Below, piece by piece: positions 25,019 to 35,283 of a DNA stretch of 64,000 nucleotides (within the stretch, counting starts at the first letter, position 1; each line of letters starts with the position of its first letter). The notes below the pieces were generated by a model. The model was given only the letters and a program-made list of their open reading frames with translations. It made no database searches and was not told where the DNA came from. This DNA comes from JBEBSD01 sp040394475 (GTDB lineage Bacteria; Bacteroidota; Bacteroidia; Cytophagales; Spirosomataceae), in contig JBEBSD010000031.1 of assembly GCA_040394475.1 (NCBI GenBank), forward strand, positions 1 through 64,000. The letters run 5' to 3'. Position numbers and translations under genes: made by a program.

Positions 25019-25837
25019 TTAGTTGTTTTGCTCGACGACCTTCAGTTCCTGGTTGCGGTTTTTGTTCAGATCGGCGCTGTCGTAGTCGCGATGGGTGTTT
25101 AATTCGATCGTAAAACCCTGTATCCGATCGATTTCAACCAGGAGTGTGTCGGCCCGGAAGTTGAATACATGACCGCCGTGTTGCCGGCTTTCATCCAGGT
25201 AATGTAAATGATACCCCGGTACGTTGGTGCGGGCAGTATAGTTGGGCGCGATAAACCCGATGAAGGTACCGCTGGTGTTGGAAAAGCTGAAAGACGTTTG
25301 CCCGCCGGCTGCCAGGTAACCGGCCAGCTCCGGGTAAGGTTTGGGCGCAGGGGCTACAGAACGGGCTTCGACGATCCCGAAATTTCCCTTCACCCGGATC
25401 GCGTACATTTTATTCTGATTCAGGAAGGGGGACAACTGTTCTTTGAGCCCTTCATACGTAAGCGGACTGCCATATACGGTGACCGTTGTGTCGGTTTTGA
25501 AAAACTTGACAAACGCCAAAGGCGTCTTTACCGTGTCGGGTACCTCCTGAATTTCGCCGTTATACCGCATTTTTAATACTTTCCCGTCCATGACGATCAT
25601 TTCACCGTCGAGTCCGTTGAAGGTCCCGATGCCAAAATCGCCGTGGCGCTTTAGCGCTGCCATACTGAGGTCGCCGTCATAAACACCCGCCAGAAGCGCG
25701 TCAATAATAGAATACTGGAAAAGGAAATCATTAAATGCAGGGTTTTCGTCCGGGTTGGTATCTGTTGCCGGAGCATCATTATGCCGGCAGGAAACCAGGA
25801 AGAACAGTACGACGAGGAGACTGGTGTAGCCTTTCAT
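25019..25837 (-). CDS. budA: Alpha-acetolactate decarboxylase, lipoprotein form
   Basis: This 272-residue enzyme should convert 2-acetolactate to acetoin and CO2. The body matches the family: LFQYSIIDALLAGVYDGDLSMAALKRHGDFGIGTFNGLDGEMI near the N-terminus and the zinc-binding histidines in GYHLHYLDESRQHGGHVF (His210, His212, His223, spaced as in the characterised Brevibacillus enzyme). Unusually it carries a lipoprotein signal (LLVVLFFLVSCRHND, Cys about 17), so it would act in the periplasm or at the surface. It is isolated from acetolactate synthase and butanediol dehydrogenase genes. Another role for this exported form is possible. Confidence 0.88.
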   Translation of the reverse strand: MKGYTSLLVVLFFLVSCRHNDAPATDTNPDENPAFNDFLFQYSIIDALLAGVYDGDLSMAALKRHGDFGIGTFNGLDGEMIVMDGKVLKMRYNGEIQEVPDTVKTPLAFVKFFKTDTTVTVYGSPLTYEGLKEQLSPFLNQNKMYAIRVKGNFGIVEARSVAPAPKPYPELAGYLAAGGQTSFSFSNTSGTFIGFIAPNYTARTNVPGYHLHYLDESRQHGGHVFNFRADTLLVEIDRIQGFTIELNTHRDYDSADLNKNRNQELKVVEQNN

Positions 25838-25941
25838 TTTTTGGTTGAGTAGAGACGGAGTTTCGCAAACAATCCGGCAAAGGTAATCAGTGTCGGGTTG
25901 CCTTTTACAAGTATCTGTGGATTGTGATGAAATTCATGCGG

Positions 25942-26027
25942 ACAAGCCGTGCTATTACGCAGGTCGGGAGACCTGCTTTCACCCTCCCGTCGTCAGCGTG
26001 ACCCGGTCGTAAGACGAGTGAGAGCGG
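25942..26027. repeat. 86-bp dispersed repeat, copy 1
   Basis: The core GGGAGACCTGCTTTCACCCT through GACGAGTGAGAGCGG is almost identical to 52408-52493 (86 bp each, a few differences, mostly in the first 25 bp). It lies downstream of the catalase gene and upstream of the acetolactate decarboxylase gene. Internal partial palindromes (GGTCGGGAGACC, CTCTCACTCG-type ends) suggest a structured intergenic element such as a small non-autonomous repeat. There is no coding capacity. Confidence 0.8.
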
Positions 26028-26072
26028 GGGGGGAAGTCGCCCCGCACGCCGGCGGAGCGACCAATTGCCGGC

Positions 26073-28229
<2,157 letters not shown>

Positions 28230-28412
28230 GATTGGTTAAACGTTAATGAGGTGATACTGAAACGTACTGGTTGAATAAAGGTGTGGGATGTCTGAAAAGC
28301 CGTAGGGTGATTTTGAATTTAAGTGATGAATGGTTAGATGAATGATCGGTAATGAATTGGCCGGTCCTGCTGGTGAAACGGCAGATCCTTATCGTGCAGG
28401 CCGATGTGCTGC

Positions 28413-29567
28413 TCAGCCGGGTTCCTGCTCGGAGCTCTTTTTTTTCGCTTTGGTCTCCCGTAACAGCCATCGTTTGAGAATGATTTTGTCGGAATAGCGC
28501 CGGAGGTGGTAATTTTCCGGCTCCCCGATAAGAAACCCGAACGGTTTCAGGGAAGGAACGGCGTCGAAAAAGACCTTCAGGACGGCCGTAATCGGCAGTG
28601 CGAGGATCAGCCCGGCAAGTCCGAAGAGGAGTCCGCCGAGCAATAAGCTTACGACAGCCATCAGGGGATTAATGCTTATCTTTCCCCCTACGATATTCGG
28701 GGTGATCAGGTTTCCTTCAAGGAATTGCACCACCTGAAACCACGCTACAACGCCTACAGCGTACCATGCGCTGTCTTTGGTCGCCAGTGCAAATACTGCG
28801 GGCAGAATCGAACCTACCGCGATGCCTATATACGGAAGAAGCATCAGAAGAGAAGCCAGTATCCCGAAAAACCAGGCGTACTGGATGCCGAGCAGCAGCA
28901 GTCCGATCGTATTGAGTATCGCTACGATACCCATTACCGTTACCAGGCCCAGCAGGTAGCTCTGTACGACCTCGTATATTTTGTCCAGCACTTCCTGCAC
29001 TTGTTGCTTGGGAGTGGAAACGAAGGCGTGAAAGAAAAAATCCCTGAAGAAGTCACGGTAATACAGCAGAAAGAACGTGAACAGCGGAACGATGATCAGC
29101 CCGGCCAGGATACCCCCGACCGATCCGAATGCTGCGGAAAGATAGGTGCCGGCATTCGACAGGACTTCGTTGGAGAAGTCCCGGAACTTTTGCGTGATTT
29201 CGCCTTGTTCAATGCCGAAGCGCTGCGTGATCCAATGCTGGATGGTATCCAGTACGGATACGAACTTGCTTTGAAAATCGGTTCCGTTGGAGCCGATTAC
29301 CATCACCTGGTGGACAATGAACCAGATCAGGCCGCCCAGAAGGATGACTGCCAGAATGACGGCTATAACGGAAGCCAGTACTCTGCTCAGCTTGTATTTC
29401 TCAAGAAAGCGGGTTACAGGAAAGAGTGAAATTGCAAAAAGAATGGCAAACAACAGCGGGACTAACACGCTTTGTAAGACGTAGACGAGCAAAATGATCA
29501 GCGTGAGGCTCAGTAGCGAGGACGCCAGGTCTCTTGAATAGGCGCCTTTAGGATTTTCCTGCATCAA
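28413..29567 (-). CDS. AI-2E-family (PerM/UPF0118) membrane exporter
   Basis: This 384-residue protein has eight predicted membrane segments arranged as in the family: three at the N-terminus (LLSLTLIILLVYVLQSVLVPLLFAILFAI onward), a soluble helical stretch (about 85-145), then a long membrane-embedded block with GLIIVPLFTFFLLYYRDFF and LPYIGIAVGSILPAVFAL. Family members have been linked to autoinducer-2 export and Na+/H+ antiport, but most have no known substrate. The tail is basic (KAKKKSSEQEP). It lies between catalase and CsbD genes on the same strand, with gaps of about 180 and 240 nt. Confidence 0.9.
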   Translation of the reverse strand: MMQENPKGAYSRDLASSLLSLTLIILLVYVLQSVLVPLLFAILFAISLFPVTRFLEKYKLSRVLASVIAVILAVILLGGLIWFIVHQVMVIGSNGTDFQSKFVSVLDTIQHWITQRFGIEQGEITQKFRDFSNEVLSNAGTYLSAAFGSVGGILAGLIIVPLFTFFLLYYRDFFRDFFFHAFVSTPKQQVQEVLDKIYEVVQSYLLGLVTVMGIVAILNTIGLLLLGIQYAWFFGILASLLMLLPYIGIAVGSILPAVFALATKDSAWYAVGVVAWFQVVQFLEGNLITPNIVGGKISINPLMAVVSLLLGGLLFGLAGLILALPITAVLKVFFDAVPSLKPFGFLIGEPENYHLRRYSDKIILKRWLLRETKAKKKSSEQEPG

Positions 29568-29810
29568 TACCTGTGTTTAATGGTTAACTGTACCTGGTGG
29601 ATGACATGCATGCCTGATCCTGCCTGAAGCAGCATTCTTCGTTCATGTATGCAGGCATACATGCGTAAGAGATTTTAAGTAATTGATTACCGGTGTTGTA
29701 GTTCAGCCCGCGCAGATCGCTGCGAAGACAATCGTTCGCTTCCTGTCCGGAATAACTAAAGGGTGGCTGACATTTTAAGTAGTGCAGTAATTTCTCAGGA
29801 TAAGCCGGAA

Positions 29811-30005
29811 TCAGGCCATATCTTCGAAATCCTTCTCAAACTCTTCTTTCGTTTTGCCAAGTTTCTGTTGCAGTTTACCGAGCCACTCTTCTTCCTTGCC
29901 TTCGGCGTAAAGAAGATCATCGTCCGTAAGATCCGCATATTTTTGCTTGATCTTACCTTTTAATTCGTTCCAGTTGCCTTTGAATTTGTCGGTGAATGCT
30001 CCCAT
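29811..30005 (-). CDS. CsbD-family stress protein
   Basis: This 64-residue protein (DKFKGNWNELKGKIKQKYADLTDDDL, then GKEEEWLGKLQQKLGKTKEE) has the paired W-x-x-x-K-G-x-x-K motifs of the CsbD family, small soluble helical proteins induced by general stress in many bacteria. The molecular role is not known. Full length for the family (60-70). With katE and the exporter it forms a plausible stress group, all read on the minus strand. Confidence 0.93.
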   Translation of the reverse strand: MGAFTDKFKGNWNELKGKIKQKYADLTDDDLLYAEGKEEEWLGKLQQKLGKTKEEFEKDFEDMA

Positions 30006-30729
30006 GTGATTGGTTGTTTAGATGAAGAAATGGATCGTTACGAATGTGATGGTCTATAATGTGGTATATGCGCGCGTTCGCCAGTTGCACCAAAAAAGAA
30101 TGAGCCTGGCGGACTCAAACCTGGTTTATAGAAAAAAATCGATTCGATAATTACCGTTTTTTCTATTAATAATACTAAAATAACGATACAAGTAGGGTAT
30201 TAATTTCAATAAAACAAAGTGATCCCTATAAAATTTTTGTGTTAAGGTTTTCAGTCCCATGGTCTGTGTCCCACAGACCATTTTAGATACCGGCCTAGAT
30301 ACCATTTTAGATACCGGCCGGAAACCAGACTCGCACGCTACCCCGAACGGTGAACGGTGCACCCAGCCGGGTGCGCCGTTTTATTATCCCTGAAAACAGA
30401 CGCCTGCGACCGGGGAATTTGTCACATTTATCCGGTCGGAACGCGTCATCCACACATCCGCAAGCGCTAAATTCACACTACCATTATTTTAAGACGTCCG
30501 TGAGGTTCATATTTGTCATGTAGAAAATAATAGATGAAACGGCTATGAGCGATCAGAAGTCAGCTATCAGAGATCGGATTGCAAGCAAGTAGCATCCCCC
30601 AGCAGCCGACCGCCGAAAGCCGACTGCCGAAAGCTGAAAGCTGAAAGCTGAAAGCCGATAGCCGAAAGCCGACTGCCGAAAGCTGAAAGCCGAAAGCCGA
30701 CAGCCGATCTCCAATAACCTCTTATACAA
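30006..30729. other. Intergenic region with hairpin, direct repeats and repeat element
   Basis: No gene is supported in 720 nt; the minus-strand frame at 30126-30362 is low-complexity. A perfect 10-bp stem (30259-30268 with 30272-30281, ATGGTCTGTG/CACAGACCAT, 3-nt loop) followed by TTTT looks like a terminator on the plus strand. A 19-nt core ACCATTTTAGATACCGGCC is duplicated at 30277-30295 and 30301-30319. The right end is the dispersed repeat listed next. Confidence 0.6.
30546..30716. repeat. Dispersed ATCAGCTATCAG / GCCGAAAGC element before histidine kinase
   Basis: The left part (ATGAGCGATCAGAAGTCAGCTATCAG, then GGATTGCA) matches 15374-15405. The right part is a run of GCCGAAAGC, GCTGAAAGC and CGACTGCC units (30602-30713) ending 14 nt before the kinase start codon. 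Its position just before the start codon, as at 15512, suggests transcription as part of the mRNA leader. Units are 7-14 nt and imperfect, so slippage could change its length. Confidence 0.8.
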
Positions 30730-32397
30730 ATGAAAACACTTCGAAAATTCTGCCGCCTGTGGGCCTTGTTTTTTGCCTTTCCCGTAGTGGCGCAGGACGT
30801 CGATCGTTATGTCGCTAATACGAGAGACCACTATTTCCTGATTGATGAAAAAAGTGATCAGCCTCGTTTCGATGTAGTGGTGAAGCGGTTTACGCCCTAT
30901 GAAAAAAGCGCTGTATCCAAACACGCAGTGATGGATACGCTGACAAAGCCGGTAGTTACCCGTGTAGCTGAGACGGAATACCACATCAGCGCGGGCCGGA
31001 TGGCGGAGCCGCTCACGTTTGTGATCCGAGACTCCCGGAAACTTGAAAAGGGGTATGAAATACGCTATTGGTTCGATACTGGAGAAGATACCCCCTGGTC
31101 GGCAACATCTTATTTCTATGAATTGAAGGGAGAATTGTGCCGGTTGGCGGTTAAAAATATTCCTTTTGGAATCAGGACGATGACGCTCCAGCTATGGGAC
31201 GTTCATAAGCAGCTGCAGTATCAGTTGCTGGTAACCTATTCGTATCCCGAACCAAAATTGTACTACATAGACATCAAACCTGGTTATGGGATCCCGGACG
31301 GAAGGATAGACACTACGTGGCTCCGTAAACATCTGCGGAAAGTGAACCAGGTCGAAACCGTTTATGCAGAAGACGAAGGGGGAGTACCCGGGCGGGTAGT
31401 GGTAGGCGGAGTGGAGCTTTACTTCGGGTTTAAACCGGCTTATTTCGACGGTGTTATGCAAAAGACAAGTATCAACTGCCGCATAGACAGCACCCTTTGG
31501 AGGGGTACGCCGTTGGAAACCAATCCCGTCACTCATTTTTATTACCATTTACGAAAGGAATGGGACCTGCTGAGTAATGGCGGGCATACCCTTTCGGCCC
31601 GGTACGGGGGGGCGGATAGCCCGGCACTGGTAGTGCCGTTTGAAATCAGGCGCCACTGGGCGCAGTCAGCAGTCTTTTATACAGGAATCATCGCAAAAGC
31701 GGCGCTGATGACGGTTGCATTGAACAAATGGGTGCTGTTTGTCTTGGGAGGCCTGTTAGCATACGCGGCAGTTCGCAGGCGTTTTCGAAAGGAGGGAGAG
31801 AAGGCGCAAAAAACACAGCTCGAACTGCGGGCCATCCAGGCACAACTCAACCCGCACTTTATCTTCAATGCCCTGGGCTCCATCCAGGGATTGATTAATA
31901 ACGATGCCATTGAAAAGGCAAACACCTACCTGACCAATTTCAGTAACCTGTTACGAAGTTCACTTAATCAAAAAGAGTGGATTCCGCTGTCGGCAGAGTT
32001 GGACGTGCTGGGGAATTACATTCAACTGGAACAATTGCGGTTCAACTTCCGGTATGAGCTGGCGGTGGATAAAGCCATCGGGGCAGGGAATGTGGAAGTG
32101 CCGTCATTACTGATCCAGCCTTTGGTGGAAAATGCGATCAGGCACGGGATCGCCGGACTGGGGGAAAGGGGGAAATTGATGATTGAAATCAGGAAGGAAG
32201 CGTCTGATCTCAGGATCGTGATTGCCGATAACGGGAAGGGTTTCCGGCCGGAGCAGGCGCCGCCCGGGCACGGGATCCAGCTGACCCGGGAGCGGATTGC
32301 AATTTTGAATAAACGGAAGAAATTTATAACGTTAACGCATATTTCCGAACCGGGAAAAGGGTGCCGGGCCGAAATCAACTTAAAAGGAGTGTGTTAA
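30730..32397 (+). CDS. LytS/YehU-type sensor histidine kinase
   Basis: This 555-residue protein has a signal-like N-terminus, a periplasmic region of about 300 residues of unknown fold, one membrane segment (about 325-350, WVLFVLGGLLAYAAVRRR), then a histidine kinase domain with the phospho-acceptor motif LNPHFIFNALGSIQGLI and the ATP-binding motif LLIQPLVENAIRHGI, followed by IADNGKGFRPEQ. Such kinases signal to LytTR regulators. The stop overlaps the next gene's start codon (TAATG), so the two are translationally coupled. The sensed ligand is unknown. A dispersed repeat sits directly before its start. Confidence 0.93.
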   Translation: MKTLRKFCRLWALFFAFPVVAQDVDRYVANTRDHYFLIDEKSDQPRFDVVVKRFTPYEKSAVSKHAVMDTLTKPVVTRVAETEYHISAGRMAEPLTFVIRDSRKLEKGYEIRYWFDTGEDTPWSATSYFYELKGELCRLAVKNIPFGIRTMTLQLWDVHKQLQYQLLVTYSYPEPKLYYIDIKPGYGIPDGRIDTTWLRKHLRKVNQVETVYAEDEGGVPGRVVVGGVELYFGFKPAYFDGVMQKTSINCRIDSTLWRGTPLETNPVTHFYYHLRKEWDLLSNGGHTLSARYGGADSPALVVPFEIRRHWAQSAVFYTGIIAKAALMTVALNKWVLFVLGGLLAYAAVRRRFRKEGEKAQKTQLELRAIQAQLNPHFIFNALGSIQGLINNDAIEKANTYLTNFSNLLRSSLNQKEWIPLSAELDVLGNYIQLEQLRFNFRYELAVDKAIGAGNVEVPSLLIQPLVENAIRHGIAGLGERGKLMIEIRKEASDLRIVIADNGKGFRPEQAPPGHGIQLTRERIAILNKRKKFITLTHISEPGKGCRAEINLKGVC

Positions 32398-33143
32398 TGC
32401 GTGCCATCATCATCGACGACGAAGCGAATAACAGGGCCAATCTAACGACGCTCCTGCAGCGGCATTGTCCGGAAGTAGTGGTCGTCGCAACAGGAGAAAG
32501 TGCAGCGGAGGGAAGGCGTCTGATTGCTTCTTTTGCGCCCGATTTGTTGCTGCTCGATATCCAGCTATCGGGAGAAAACGGGTTTGAAATGCTGGAATCA
32601 TTGACAAGCTATACATTTGAATTGATTTTTGTAACCGCCTACGACCAATATGGCATTCAGGCCATCCGGTTTTCGGCGCTGGATTATTTGTTGAAGCCGA
32701 TCGATTCGGAAGCACTGAAACAGGCTGTCCGGCGCGCCGGACAGCGGCTGGCCCAAAAGCAGCAAAACCTCCAGCTGGAGAACCTGGTGCGAATGCTGCA
32801 GCACAGTCAGCAGCGTCAGGAGCACCGCATAGCGCTGCCGGCAGCCAAAGAGACCCGGTTTGTAAAAACCTCGGAGATTATACAATGCGAATCGGAAAAT
32901 AACTATACCCTTTTTTACCTGGCAAGCGGAGAACAGCTCCTGGTATCCCGCCCCCTTTATGAGTACGATGAATTGCTGAAGGGGTATGGTTTTATTCGGT
33001 GCCACAATTCACACCTGGTGAATACACTACATGTGAAAAGCTGGATAAAGGAAGACAGCGGCTATTTATTAATGGAAAACGGTCAGAAGATCCCGGTTTC
33101 CCGGATGCGGCGGGACCTGACCAAAACGGCTCTCAGGCTGTAG
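32397..33143 (+). CDS. LytTR-family response regulator
   Basis: This 248-residue protein has an N-terminal receiver domain (AIIIDDEANNRANL, phospho-Asp in DLLLLDIQLSGENGFEML, KPID switch region) and a C-terminal LytTR DNA-binding domain (FVKTSEIIQCESENNYTLFYLASG, RCHNSHLVN). The ATG at 32397 overlaps the kinase stop, and an upstream in-frame start lies within the kinase gene. It should be phosphorylated by the preceding kinase. Targets are unknown; the sigma-FecR-SusC locus that follows after 200 nt is a candidate by position. Confidence 0.94.
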   Translation: MRAIIIDDEANNRANLTTLLQRHCPEVVVVATGESAAEGRRLIASFAPDLLLLDIQLSGENGFEMLESLTSYTFELIFVTAYDQYGIQAIRFSALDYLLKPIDSEALKQAVRRAGQRLAQKQQNLQLENLVRMLQHSQQRQEHRIALPAAKETRFVKTSEIIQCESENNYTLFYLASGEQLLVSRPLYEYDELLKGYGFIRCHNSHLVNTLHVKSWIKEDSGYLLMENGQKIPVSRMRRDLTKTALRL

Positions 33144-33274
33144 GAAAGGCGGGGGAGAGGGTGGGCGCCGGCGTGGTGCCGGTACCGTAATCCTGCATTT
33201 TATCCGCCGGGTAGGTTATGGACGTCCCGCCCCTGCCGCTTGTTCCCCGGTGCATTTTTATCCTTCTTTCTTCC

Positions 33275-33282
33275 TATATTTG
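33275..33282 (+). promoter_or_regulatory. TAnnTTTG promoter element of ECF sigma gene
   Basis: TATATTTG matches the Bacteroidota -7 consensus and ends about 59 nt before the sigma start codon. I do not see a convincing -33 element at the right spacing. Confidence 0.45.
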
Positions 33283-33340
33283 CGCGGAAGCAAACCCGTG
33301 GGCGGTGTAGTACTGCCGTGACGGGACCTTGCCAACGTAA

Positions 33341-33889
33341 ATGAGCATGAACGATAATGAATCCGGAGCTGCTGTGTCGAAAGAAGAGAAACTGAAAATC
33401 CTTTTCAGAGAAAATTATCATGCGCTGGTATTTTTTGCCTTTAAGATGCTGGATAGCAAGGCGGAGGCGGAGGATGTCGTGCAGGACGCTTTTGTAAACT
33501 ACTGGAACCAGCAATCAAAGGTGTCGGAAGAAGCGGTTAAAAGCTATTTGTATACCACTGTCAGAAACAGCAGCCTGAACGTATTGCGGAGCCGTTTGGT
33601 AGCGATGCGGCACGAACAGGAGGCCGTCGGCGAACAGTCCCGTACCATCCTGGAGCAGCTTCTGGAAGCGGAAACGATGGCGATCGTACACAAGGCAATC
33701 GCCACACTTCCGCCGGTGTGTCAGCAGATAGCGCGTCTGAGCCATTTCGAAGGGAAAAGAAATGAAGAAATTGCCGTTGAGCTGGGTATTTCGGTCAATT
33801 CGGTTAAAACCCACAAGCAAAGGGCCTTACAGCTGCTGCGCAAAAAATTGTCACCCGAACTACTGGCGCTTGTCCCGCTGTTGCTCTAA
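33341..33889 (+). CDS. ECF RNA polymerase sigma factor
   Basis: This 182-residue protein has region 2 (LKILFRENYHALVFFAFKML, then AEDVVQDAFVNYWNQ) and region 4 (ATLPPVCQQIARLSHFEGKRNEEIAVELGISVNSVKTHKQRALQLLR). It is the FecI-like partner of the FecR protein encoded 76 nt downstream and should turn on the SusC/SusD locus when the substrate is sensed. Start: ATG 33341 or ATG 33347 (MNDNESG); both give normal length. Confidence 0.94.
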   Translation: MSMNDNESGAAVSKEEKLKILFRENYHALVFFAFKMLDSKAEAEDVVQDAFVNYWNQQSKVSEEAVKSYLYTTVRNSSLNVLRSRLVAMRHEQEAVGEQSRTILEQLLEAETMAIVHKAIATLPPVCQQIARLSHFEGKRNEEIAVELGISVNSVKTHKQRALQLLRKKLSPELLALVPLLL

Positions 33890-33965
33890 CGCCGCGCCAA
33901 ACTTTTTTCACCCCTCCTTTCACCCCGAACGCGTCTTTGCGTGTCTTACCCCATAATAGCGGAAA

Positions 33966-35156
33966 ATGATGAATTGGGACGACCACAAAATCAGTAAGGC
34001 GCATTTAATTGCAAAGCACCTGCAAGGCACGCTTTCCGGGGAGGAAATGGTTGAATTTCAGGCATGGCTGGCCTCCGATCCCGAAAACAAGGCGCTGGTG
34101 CAGCGACTGGAAGCGTCGAAGCAGGAAAGCCTGCAGTTTCTGAGCAGCCTGGATGTTGAAACGGCCTGGGATTCCGTGGTCACCCGGATACATCCGGCTG
34201 TCCGTTTTCCTGCTTACTGGCGGTTCATGGCAGCAGCTGTAGCTGTTTTACTACTGGGATACGGGATTTACCGATATACGTATATGCCGGAAAGTCACCC
34301 CGGAGAGCAGCTTGCGGCTGTCACCGGTGAAGATTTCGCGCCGGGAAGCGATAAGGCGCTGCTGACCCTTCAGAATGGCGCTGTACTGGTATTGGAGGAC
34401 TTGCCCGAGGGGCGGGTCGAGCAGGAAAACGGGGTGATCCTTTCCAAAAAAGAGGGGCTGCTGAGCTACCATCCGGAGGCGGATGCGGAAGAAGCGCCGG
34501 TTGCCTATCATACGGTGAGCACCCCCGTGGGCGGACGTTTTCAGCTGGTGCTGCCCGACAGCAGTAAAGTCTGGCTTAATTCGGCCTCTTCCATTCGTTT
34601 TCCCACACGGTTTGCCGGAAATGAACGCAGGGTGACGCTGACCGGCGAAGCTTTTTTTGAAGTGACGTCGTATTCGTCAGAAAGGCACCGGAAAATGCCG
34701 TTCAGGGTCGAGGCAGGCCAGGGAACAGTGGAAGTGCTGGGTACGCAATTTAACATTACGGCCTATGAGGACGAGCCTGCCGTTAAAACCAGCCTGCTGG
34801 AAGGCGCAGTCAAGGTAACCGGTACCCAAGGATCCAGGAACCTGGTCCCCGGACAACAGGCGGTTCTCCATAACGGAATAAGTGTCAGACAGGTAGACCT
34901 GGAAGAAGTGACCGCCTGGAAAAACGGGTATTTTCAGTTTGAGAACAAACCGCTGGGGGAAATCCTGAAACAATTGCAACGCTGGTATGGCGTCGGTGTC
35001 GAGACCGGAACGATCCCCCCCGGCAAACATTTTACAGCATCCATTTCCCGCGACAAATCGTTGTCAAGTGTCCTCAGGATGCTGGAGCTCTCCGGTGACT
35101 TACACTTTGAAATTCAAAATAAACAGATTCGGATAACAGAAAAGTCAGTCAGATAA
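33966..35156 (+). CDS. FecR-family anti-sigma factor
   Basis: This 396-residue protein has a cytosolic N-terminus (LIAKHLQGTLSGEEMVEFQAWLASDPENKALV, the usual sigma-binding helix pattern), a membrane segment (YWRFMAAAVAVLLLGYGIYRY, about 79-99), a FecR domain (VSTPVGGRFQLVLPDSSKVWLNSASSIRFPTRF, GEAFFEV, GTQFNITAY) and a C-terminal DUF4974-like domain (FQFENKPLGEILKQLQRWYGVG). It regulates the preceding sigma factor and receives its signal from the STN domain of the following SusC. Start ambiguous by one codon (MMNWDD). Confidence 0.94.
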   Translation: MMNWDDHKISKAHLIAKHLQGTLSGEEMVEFQAWLASDPENKALVQRLEASKQESLQFLSSLDVETAWDSVVTRIHPAVRFPAYWRFMAAAVAVLLLGYGIYRYTYMPESHPGEQLAAVTGEDFAPGSDKALLTLQNGAVLVLEDLPEGRVEQENGVILSKKEGLLSYHPEADAEEAPVAYHTVSTPVGGRFQLVLPDSSKVWLNSASSIRFPTRFAGNERRVTLTGEAFFEVTSYSSERHRKMPFRVEAGQGTVEVLGTQFNITAYEDEPAVKTSLLEGAVKVTGTQGSRNLVPGQQAVLHNGISVRQVDLEEVTAWKNGYFQFENKPLGEILKQLQRWYGVGVETGTIPPGKHFTASISRDKSLSSVLRMLELSGDLHFEIQNKQIRITEKSVR

Positions 35157-35201
35157 CCACCGTGCACCCGAAGGAAGTAGGGTACGGGACCTCCAAAAAA
35201 A

Positions 35202-35225
35202 CCGGCAGCGGGCCAACGCTGCCGG
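35202..35225. terminator. Hairpin between fecR and susC-3
   Basis: CCGGCAGCG (35202-35210) pairs perfectly with CGCTGCCGG (35217-35225) around a 6-nt loop, preceded by an A-run and followed 21 nt later by another A-run. It probably separates transcription of the sigma/FecR regulators from that of SusC/SusD, which would use its own sigma-dependent promoter in 35226-35283. Confidence 0.6.
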
Positions 35226-35283
35226 CGAGAAAGGACCTTCAAAAAAAATAGTTGCTAACTGAAACTCCTAACCATACAAAAGT

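Noticed and set aside
30126..30362. 78-residue minus-strand frame
   Set aside because: Built on a hairpin and direct repeats (RPVSKMV duplicated); no support as a gene.
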